Assembly (NCBI RefSeq): GCF_042683125.1
Contig: NZ_JBHUIY010000013.1
Location: 1-64,000 of the forward strand
DNA from: Phaeospirillum tilakii
Lineage (GTDB): Bacteria; Pseudomonadota; Alphaproteobacteria; Rhodospirillales; Magnetospirillaceae
Direction: 5' to 3'
Length of the DNA: 64,000 bases
Positions 26,837 through 34,039 of this stretch are shown piece after piece (position 1 is the stretch's first letter; the number at the start of each line of letters is the position of its first letter). The notes below the pieces were generated by a model. That model was not told the DNA's origin and ran no database searches. It saw only the letters and a list, made by a program, of their open reading frames with translations. The position numbers and the translations under genes are program-made.

Positions 26837-26941
26837 CCAAGGGCCGCAAGGCCCTTGGAACCCGTCACTTTGGCGCCGGCGGTGCCCGACCATCGAGGGG
26901 ATCCAAGGGCCTTGCGGCCCTTGGCGGGTTCGGGCAGAGCC
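26837..26941. repeat. Two inverted copies of the palindromic repeat between serA and the TcuB-like gene
   Basis: Arms CCAAGGGCC/GGCCCTTGG appear at 26837-26858 and, in the other orientation, at 26903-26924. The right copy carries the accessory sequence CCCGACCATCGA on one side and CGGGCAGAGCCCG on the other. The left copy has GGTGGGCTCCGCCCAC. The copies face each other and could form one long hairpin. Confidence 0.75.
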
Positions 26942-26943
26942 CG

Positions 26944-26983
26944 AAAAAACCCGCCCCCGGGGGGCATTCCCCCCGGGGGCGGG
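26944..26983 (-). terminator. Intrinsic terminator of the serC-serA operon
   Basis: A 15-base-pair GC stem (26950-26964 with 26969-26983, loop of four bases) is followed in the transcript direction by TTTTTT (26949-26944 read on the minus strand). It begins eleven bases after the serA stop and is the clearest intrinsic terminator in the window. Confidence 0.88.
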
Positions 26984-26994
26984 TCCCGTCACGC

Positions 26995-28575
26995 TCAGGC
27001 GAAGGTCAGGCTCTTGGCCTGGACCACCTGCGGCAGGGCGCGGACCTTTTCGAGCAGGTCGGCGTCGAGCGGCTGATCGACCTGGGTCAGCAGGATCGCG
27101 TCACCGCCGGCGGCGGCGCGGCCGAGATGGAAGGTGGCGATGTTGACGCCATGCTGGCCCAGCAGCGAGCCGAGCGCGCCGATGAAGCCCGGCTTGTCCT
27201 GGTTGGTGACATAGAGCATGTAGGGGCCGAGTTCGGCCTCGATCGCGATGCCCTTGATCTCGACCACGCGGGGCTTGTCGCCGCCGAACAGGGTACCGGC
27301 GACGGCGCGGGTCCGGACGTCGGTGGTGACGGTGACCCGCAGCAGGGTATTGTAGTCGCTGAAGCTCTCGGTCTTGACGGTCGAGACCTTGATGTTGCGT
27401 TCCTTGGCCACCACCGGGGCGTTGACCATGTTGACCGCCTCGGTCAGCGGCTTCAGCAGCCCTTCCAGCACGATCGCGGTCAGCGGCTTGGTGTTGAGGG
27501 TGGCGACATGGCCACAATACTCGATCACCACCTCGCGGATGCCGTGCTCGGTCAGCTGGCCGGCGAACGAGCCGAGCTGATTGGCCAGCACCATGTAGGG
27601 GCGCAGCTTGGGCGCGTCCTCGGCCGACACCGACGGGATGTTGAGGGCGTTGGTCACCGCGCCGGTCAGCAGGTAGTCGGCCATCTGCTCGGCGACCTGG
27701 AGGGCGACGTTCTCCTGCGCTTCCGAGGTCGAGGCGCCGAGATGCGGGGTGCACACCACATTGTCGAGGCCGAACAGGGCGTTTTCCTTGGCCGGCTCGA
27801 CCTTGAACACGTCGAGCGCCGCCCCGGCGACCTGACCGGATTCCAGCGCCGCCTTGAGGTCTTCCTCGACGATCAGGCCGCCACGGGCGCAGTTGATGAT
27901 CCGCACCCCCTTCTTCATCTTGGCGATCGCCTTGGCGTCGATGATGTTGCGGGTGGCCTCGGTCAGCGGGGTGTGCAGGGTGATGAAGTCGGCGCGCGGG
28001 AACAGCTCGTCGAGTTCGACCTTCTCGACATTGAGCTCCTTGGCGCGCTCGGCCGACAGGAACGGATCATAGGCGATCACCCGCATGCGCAGGCCCTGGG
28101 CGCGGTCGGCGACGATCGCGCCGATATTGCCGCAGCCGACGATGCCGAGCACCTTGCCGGTCAGCTCGACGCCCATGAACTTCGACTTCTCCCACTTGCC
28201 GGCATGGGTGCTGGCATTGGCCTGGGGAATCTGGCGGGCGAGCGAGAACATCATCGCGATGGCGTGTTCGGCGGTGGTGATCGAATTGCCGAACGGGGTG
28301 TTCATCACCACGATGCCGCGCGCGGTGGCGGCGGGGACATCGACATTGTCGACGCCGATGCCGGCGCGGCCGACCACCTTGAGGTTGGTGGCGGCGGCGA
28401 GCACCTCGGCGGTGACCTTGGTGTTGGAGCGGATGGCGAGGCCGTCATACTGGCCGATCGCGGCCTTCAGCTCGTCGGGCGACAGGCTGGTGTTGACGTC
28501 GACCTCGATGCCACGATCCTTGAAGATCTGGATCGCGGCCGGGCTCAGCTTGTCGCTGATCAGGACTTTAGGCAT
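26995..28575 (-). CDS. serA: D-3-phosphoglycerate dehydrogenase
   Basis: First step of serine synthesis: oxidises 3-phosphoglycerate to 3-phosphohydroxypyruvate with NAD. It has 526 residues from ATG 28575, the long form with an intervening domain and a C-terminal ACT domain (about 452-526, YMLYVTNQDKPGFIG) that commonly senses serine. The NAD-binding GIVGCGNIG and catalytic His in TPHLGAST are visible. It follows serC by 69 bases in the same operon. Confidence 0.95.
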   Translation of the reverse strand: MPKVLISDKLSPAAIQIFKDRGIEVDVNTSLSPDELKAAIGQYDGLAIRSNTKVTAEVLAAATNLKVVGRAGIGVDNVDVPAATARGIVVMNTPFGNSITTAEHAIAMMFSLARQIPQANASTHAGKWEKSKFMGVELTGKVLGIVGCGNIGAIVADRAQGLRMRVIAYDPFLSAERAKELNVEKVELDELFPRADFITLHTPLTEATRNIIDAKAIAKMKKGVRIINCARGGLIVEEDLKAALESGQVAGAALDVFKVEPAKENALFGLDNVVCTPHLGASTSEAQENVALQVAEQMADYLLTGAVTNALNIPSVSAEDAPKLRPYMVLANQLGSFAGQLTEHGIREVVIEYCGHVATLNTKPLTAIVLEGLLKPLTEAVNMVNAPVVAKERNIKVSTVKTESFSDYNTLLRVTVTTDVRTRAVAGTLFGGDKPRVVEIKGIAIEAELGPYMLYVTNQDKPGFIGALGSLLGQHGVNIATFHLGRAAAGGDAILLTQVDQPLDADLLEKVRALPQVVQAKSLTFA

Positions 28576-28644
28576 CAATTTCCCCCGAGGAATGGGCGGG
28601 CGCCGCTTCCCCGGGGGAAGGGCGCCCGCGCCGGGACAGGTTGA

Positions 28645-29823
<1,179 letters not shown>

Positions 29824-29880
29824 GCGAAAAAACCCTCCCTCGCAGAAGGGACGCGGCCCTTTGGGGGGCCGTGGCCCAGC
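29824..29880 (-). promoter_or_regulatory. Structured serC leader, candidate serC RNA motif
   Basis: In the serC transcript, CGGCCC and GGGCCG pair (plus-strand positions 29866-29871 with 29854-29859). A second stem pairs TCCCT with AGGGA (29847-29851 with 29836-29840), and its 3' side is part of the ribosome binding site. A two-hairpin leader whose second hairpin covers the Shine-Dalgarno sequence, upstream of serC in an alphaproteobacterium, matches what I recall of the described serC RNA motif. The ligand, if any, is unknown. Confidence 0.5.
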
Positions 29881-30159
29881 CGGAGTGTAGGAGGGCGGCG
29901 CGAAGGCCGTCAATGTGACATTTCCGTCATTCCGGCGGTGGCCGGGGGTTCGATTGGTCCGGTTGGGTCCGAGGCTCCCGCCCGCCGCACGCGACCCTTT
30001 TTCCGACGGAGGGATGTGGCAACCGGAAGGTGGGCGCCGCCTCGGCCGGGGATGGAAACAACGGGCTGGCAGCCGGGGGGCGTGGCGAGGCTATTCCGGG
30101 CAGTCCTTCTGCCCATTGGCCCAAAGCAGAACGGATTTCCTGAATTTCCCGGGAGATCC
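29881..30159. other. Intergenic stretch between the serC leader and the mobile-element island
   Basis: About 280 bases probably holding the serC promoter near its left end. The right part has open frames on both strands, but none with a start, ribosome binding site and plausible protein. Nothing else recognised. Confidence 0.4.
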
Positions 30160-30272
30160 CAGGGCTGTTCAATGCTGATCAGATACCGGCATGGGCCAGG
30201 ATGAGATCGAGGTTGAGGCCGCCGGCCCAAAGGGCCTGGGGGAAGTTGTTGACGCCGTTTTTGCGGAGAATG
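30160..30272 (-). mobile_element. ISAs1-family transposase remnant, left copy (3' end only)
   Basis: On the minus strand the sequence encodes LNILRKNGVNN followed by QALWAGGLNLDLILAHAG and a stop, the C-terminal end of an ISAs1-type DDE transposase. The same end, in opposite orientation, is found at about 31738-31858. The shared sequence continues past the stop to CAGGGCTGTTCAA, probably the element's terminal repeat. Only about 110 bases of the element remain. Confidence 0.65.
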
Positions 30273-30509
30273 TTGAGGCCGAAGCTCGCGTTCAACCGCT
30301 CGATGTCGTTGACGGTGCGGGTGGTGGCGTCGCGGTCGATCACCCGGTCGAGAGTGACGTTCCAGCTCGCCGAACGGCCGTAAAGCTGGGTGTTGTCGTC
30401 GATGACCTGGAGGTATTCCGACAGGCTGCGCCCCGCCGACAGGGTCCACCAGCCGAACGGCACCGCTATCGTGCCGGCGAAGGCGTTGGAACTGCGGGTG
30501 CTGTTCTGT
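30273..30509 (-). pseudogene. Fragment of a two-partner-secretion outer-membrane transporter (ShlB/FhaC/CdiB type)
   Basis: An open frame without its own start reads FAGTIAVPFGWWTLSAGRS, SEYLQVIDDNTQLYGRSAS and LDRVIDRDATTRTV. This is the beta-barrel pattern of TpsB transporters, in which a PFG.WTLS strand, a GxS turn and an RVL.RD..SKT strand follow each other. Both ends are lost: the 5' side meets an IS5-type remnant near 30505, the 3' side an ISAs1 remnant near 30272. It is not functional. Its partner exoprotein may be the toxin fragment at 31167-31379. Confidence 0.55.
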
Positions 30510-30670
30510 TGCCCCGGCGCTGGGTCGTCGAACGGACCATCGCTTGGTTGAACAGGAATCGTCGCCTTGCCAAAGATGTCGAGGCGACGATTGAATCGGC
30601 CCGGGCGATCCTCATGATCGCAATCAGCCAGATGCTCAAAAGGAGATTGGCGCGAATGAAAATCGCGTAA
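30503..30670 (+). mobile_element. IS5-family transposase remnant, C-terminal part
   Basis: The frame ending at 30670 encodes RRWVVERTIAWLNRNRRLAKD followed by VEATIESARAILMIA and a stop, the C-terminal block of IS5-group transposases (VERTFAWL, RRLAKDFE). About 55 codons remain; the rest of the element is gone. It interrupts the transporter fragment on its left. Any terminal repeat beyond the stop could not be identified with confidence. Confidence 0.7.
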
Positions 30671-30706
30671 AACGATTCCGAGCCAGCCTCTGAGATATGT
30701 CGCAGA

Positions 30707-31195
30707 TTATAGAAAATCATGCCCCCGGGGGAGCTGCTTTAATTCGCATAAAATCTTATTTATCACAATGAAAAGAAAGCCAAATATTGCCCCAAAAGCC
30801 CAACTCATGGAGGCAAATGGCGCTATTATCAGTATGACAAGTGCATTTGACAGCAAAGACGAAAACACGCCGCTGCCTACAAACCAGTATTCATTGAACA
30901 CATAAAAATATCCAGCATAGGATAGGGCAGAGCACGCATATGCGAGTGCCACCCCAATTATCACTGGCCACATCGCCCGAGAAAATCGTCCGCGCACTAG
31001 TAAAACTACGCAAATAAAAAATAAGAGCGCAAATATTATCAAGAGATCATGAAGCCATTTATGTAAAAACTTCTCTGTGAAATATGAAATTCCGGATACT
31101 TTTGTAATTAATAAAGCCATTAAAACCGCGGTTGCGCAAGCTATTATGTGACGGATACGCCGAAAATTATTGCAGCAACGGCTGTAATCCATCAT
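30707..31195 (-). CDS. AT-rich four-helix membrane protein, candidate immunity protein
   Basis: 162 residues with about four hydrophobic helices (ACATAVLMALLITKV, LLIIFALLFFICVVLLV, PVIIGVALAYACSALSY, LVILIIAPFASMSWAF). No family is recognised. Base composition is far AT-richer than the flanking genes. Its ATG lies inside the 3' end of the preceding open frame: the upstream reading frame ends at 31167, so the two overlap by 29 bases. Overlapping exotoxin and immunity genes are usual in contact-dependent-inhibition loci, where a small membrane protein often gives immunity. The gene itself appears intact. Confidence 0.6.
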   Translation of the reverse strand: MMDYSRCCNNFRRIRHIIACATAVLMALLITKVSGISYFTEKFLHKWLHDLLIIFALLFFICVVLLVRGRFSRAMWPVIIGVALAYACSALSYAGYFYVFNEYWFVGSGVFSSLLSNALVILIIAPFASMSWAFGAIFGFLFIVINKILCELKQLPRGHDFL

Positions 31196-31379
31196 TTAAA
31201 TCCTTTAATTTTATAAATTCGTCCTGAAGATTGTCGGGAAGCGTGATCTCCCGCATTCCAAGAGCGGCAGAACAATGCTCTGCACAGGTGAAAGGGGATG
31301 CGGTGGGGAGGGCTTCGATTCGTCGAATTATGGCAGCATCCTGAGCAGGCGTAGTCTGTATAATGAACGCAGGCGGGCA
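31167..31379 (-). pseudogene. C-terminal fragment of a secreted toxin-like protein
   Basis: A frame without a start, open from the ISAs1 junction near 31375 down to TAA at 31169-31167, encodes about 70 residues including FIIQTTPAQDAAIIRRIEAL, SPFTCAEHCSAALG and LPDNLQDEFIKLKDL. Composition is that of a real protein, unlike the Cys-rich alternative frame here. The Cys-x-x-His-Cys segment resembles papain-like folds found at the ends of polymorphic toxins. The 5' part has been removed by the ISAs1 insertion. Toxin identity is inferred from the overlap with the membrane gene and the nearby TpsB fragment. Confidence 0.45.
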
Positions 31380-31858
31380 ATCATCTGCTGGTCCAGGTGA
31401 AGGCCAGCCAATCCGCCCTGTTTGATGCGGCCTCGGCCATTGCCGCCACCGCCCCCGTCGGCGACGCCCTGGCCGACACCGAGTGGCAGCCCTTCGTCAA
31501 AACCGTCATCCGCGTCACTCGTCGCACCCTGTTGCGCTCCGCCGCCACCGGTCTACAGCAAGGTCGCCATCTATCTCCCCTGCGCCACAGACCTTCCGGC
31601 CGCAACCTGGACCGCTGCCATCCGCGAGCTCTGGGGGCATCGAGAACCGGAACCATTGGGTCCGCGATGTCACTTGCGGCGAGGACGCAAGCCGCATTCG
31701 CCAAAACCCCGGCATCATGGCCCGTGCCCGCTGCGTCACCCTCAACATTCTCCGCAAAAACGGCGTCAACAACGTCGCTCAGGCCCTTTGGGCCGGCGGC
31801 CTCAACCTCGATCTCATCCTGGCCTATGCCGGTACCTGATCAGCGTTGAACAGTCCAG
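31370..31858 (+). mobile_element. ISAs1-family transposase remnant, right copy, frameshifted
   Basis: Three frames must be joined to read the transposase: LLVQVKASQSALFDAA and TVIRVTRRTLLRSAATGL in the first, IYLPCATDLPAATWTAAIRE in the second, then ENRNHWVRDVTCGEDASRIR, PGIMARARCVTLNILRKNG and a stop at 31839 in the third. These are the middle and C-terminal blocks of ISAs1 (H-repeat) transposases. The N-terminal half is missing. The last 120 bases are an inverted copy of 30160-30272. Confidence 0.75.
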
Positions 31859-31949
31859 GGTGCAGGACAAAGGAACGCATGTTAACCGCATCATCGCCCC
31901 ATGAGCGGAAGCAGGGGGCTTGATTCACCCCCAGCCCCGCCCCGGCCGG

Positions 31950-32732
31950 TCAGAACTTCTTCTCGATCCCGATCATGAGGATGTTGAGGGACAGCGCGGA
32001 GGTGCTGTGCATGTCGGCGATCTTGGTGCCGTCGCCGGCGATCACCAGCCCCGACACCGTGCTCCGGCCCAGATCGACGTAGCTGTATTCCCCCTTCAGG
32101 ACGAAATCCTCCGGCAGCATGTATTCATAGGCCAGCCCGATCGTCGGCCCCAGCTTGAGCTGCCGTTTCATGTTCGAGGCGTGGTATTGGCCCATCCCCG
32201 TGTAATCGTCGCGATAATCGAACCCGGTTTCCAGCCAGGTCGCGGCGAGGCCCCCGGTCAGCGACAGCAGCGAATCGTCAAAGGCGATGCCAACGCGCCC
32301 GCGCAGGGTGGCAAGCCCGCTGGCCTCGGCCCGTTGCTCGATGGTGTACTTGTGGGTGTTGTTGGTATAGCGATGGGTGCCGGTGTGGCCGAGGTCGGCA
32401 TCGAGCCCATTGAGGCCAAGCTCGCCCCCAAAAACGAACCAATCGACCTGGGTGTTGTACGCCACGGACAGGCCGCCGACCGGGCTGGGACGGGAATCGC
32501 CGTAGCGGTCCCTGTTCCACATGTCGGCGGTATAGCCTTGGGTATGGAACCAGCTCCGGTCATCCGGGCCGGTGTGGTAGCTGGTGTCGGCCAGGGCGGC
32601 GCCGGCATTGACCCCGATGAACCACCCGTCCCATTGGTCGGCCCGGGCCGCGACGCCGGGCAGGCAGGCCAGCACGGCCAGGGCGAGCGCGATGGTCGGC
32701 CTCGGGCCGATGAAGAATTTCTGGTTTGCCAT
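31950..32732 (-). CDS. Outer-membrane beta-barrel protein (Opacity/OmpW-like porin family)
   Basis: 260 residues with a signal peptide (cleavage likely after ARA, about residue 31), then WDGWFIGVNAGAALADTSY, alternating aromatic/polar strands and a final phenylalanine (LMIGIEKKF), all typical of small eight-stranded outer-membrane barrels. GLAYEYMLPEDFVLKGEYSY is the usual penultimate-strand pattern. Such proteins are often adhesins or minor porins; the specific role is unknown. It lies just outside the mobile-element island. Confidence 0.8.
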   Translation of the reverse strand: MANQKFFIGPRPTIALALAVLACLPGVAARADQWDGWFIGVNAGAALADTSYHTGPDDRSWFHTQGYTADMWNRDRYGDSRPSPVGGLSVAYNTQVDWFVFGGELGLNGLDADLGHTGTHRYTNNTHKYTIEQRAEASGLATLRGRVGIAFDDSLLSLTGGLAATWLETGFDYRDDYTGMGQYHASNMKRQLKLGPTIGLAYEYMLPEDFVLKGEYSYVDLGRSTVSGLVIAGDGTKIADMHSTSALSLNILMIGIEKKF

Positions 32733-33037
32733 ATCGATGTGGTCCCCCCAACCCCGGTGACGGCGTCATCCGCGTCCCCCGCTGCTGACGGCGGGGCGCC
32801 CGCTCGCCATGACCAGGGCAAGTGATCTGAAAAAAAATATCGGAGGACCTTATTCCGCTGAAAAAGGAGCCGCAATCGGCGATCCTGGCCCTGACAGAAT
32901 CGGGATAGAAAGATACGGATGTGGCGAATATGGCCCGAGTATAGGGCGCGTCACCCCCGCGCCCCCAGGGGGGGCGCCGCCCCGGGCCGAAGGGAGGGGG
33001 GAGGGGGAAGTCTTTCCGGTCCGCCGCGGGCGGGGCG
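32733..33037. other. Intergenic region upstream of the outer-membrane protein gene
   Basis: 305 bases. The left half should contain the promoter of the leftward barrel gene; a run of A (GAAAAAAAATATC near 32829) gives one AT-rich spot. Near 32971-32983 GGGGCGCCGCCCC forms a short hairpin at the 3' end of the next leftward gene. No gene seen. Confidence 0.45.
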
Positions 33038-33814
33038 TCAGATCAGGAACAGGTCGTCGAGGGCGCGGAACAGATCGTCGCCGAAGCTCGGCCCCTTGAA
33101 CAGCACCGGGATCCGGCGCGGCAGCAATTGCAGCGCCTCGTCGTCGCGGTCGAGGCTGGTGATCACCGCCAGCGGGATGTTGCGGGTCGAGGTCATCGCC
33201 GACAGCGCGAGGGCGAGGTCGATCCCGTCCAGTTCCGGCATCATCGCCGAGATGATCACCAGATCGGGCCGGGTCTGCACCACCGCGGCGAAGGCCTGGA
33301 GCGAATCCGGCATCACCGACACCCGATAGCCGCATTGTTGCAGCTCGCGCTCGACATAGCGGGTCTGGGTGCCGTGCGGCATCACCAGCAGCACCTCGAC
33401 GGCGCGGATCTCGATGTCGGCCAGCTCGAAGCCGAGCCGGGGCGGCAGCGAGCGCACCAGCCGGGCCGGCTCGGCCACCTCGGCCGCGCCGCGCCCGGCG
33501 GCCAGGGTCTGGATCAGCTCGAAATAGGCGTTGAGGTCGTCCCACAGCCGGGGCGGCGGCACCGCCGGCACCTGGGACAGGTATTCCTCCAGCCGGTGCG
33601 CCACCGCCGCCAGCCGGTGCAGCGACAGGTTGGCGGCCTGGCCGCGAAAGCTGAAGGCGGCGCGCCGGCATTCCAGGATCAGCGGGGGCAGGGTGCCGCG
33701 CCCGTGGCCGGCGGCGTCGAACGCCACTTCGAATCGCTGGATGGTCTCGATCACCTCGTCGAGGAATTCGGCGCGCAGCTGCTCGACGACCTCGCTTGCC
33801 GCCTTGCCGCTCAT
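33038..33814 (-). CDS. Degenerate Hpt-receiver fusion protein
   Basis: 258 residues from ATG 33814. An N-terminal helical part looks like a histidine-phosphotransfer domain, but the expected phospho-histidine position is Phe54 (RAAFSFRGQAA for RAAHSLKG). The C-terminal half has a CheY-like fold in which the phospho-aspartate is Ser189 (LVIISAMMPELDG) and the acidic N-terminal pair is missing; the lysine (VLFKGP) remains. Both phosphorylation sites therefore seem lost, suggesting a scaffold or protein-binding role. It is divergent from a c-di-GMP enzyme gene 225 bases away, a plausible partner. Confidence 0.7.
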   Translation of the reverse strand: MSGKAASEVVEQLRAEFLDEVIETIQRFEVAFDAAGHGRGTLPPLILECRRAAFSFRGQAANLSLHRLAAVAHRLEEYLSQVPAVPPPRLWDDLNAYFELIQTLAAGRGAAEVAEPARLVRSLPPRLGFELADIEIRAVEVLLVMPHGTQTRYVERELQQCGYRVSVMPDSLQAFAAVVQTRPDLVIISAMMPELDGIDLALALSAMTSTRNIPLAVITSLDRDDEALQLLPRRIPVLFKGPSFGDDLFRALDDLFLI

Positions 33815-34039
33815 GGGTCTCTCTCCTTGCCGTCCGGGCCGCCCCCCGGCCTCCGCCTCGGCAGTGTAGCCGAGCCGAACCGGACGGTCGCCATTTTTTG
33901 CCTCCCCCCGTCCGCCGAGGGGGGCCGCCTGCGTCCACTGTTGCACCCGGGGACGGGTTCAGCGAAACTATGCTCCAGTATTAACCCGATAGGGTCCAAC
34001 CGGCCAACCGCCGTCGGTCCCGGGAGCGAGAGGCGGTTC

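Noticed and set aside
31192..31380. A 62-codon Cys-rich frame upstream of the candidate immunity gene
   Set aside because: The composition is unnatural. The alternative frame over the same bases reads as a normal protein and ends in an overlap typical of toxin-immunity pairs.
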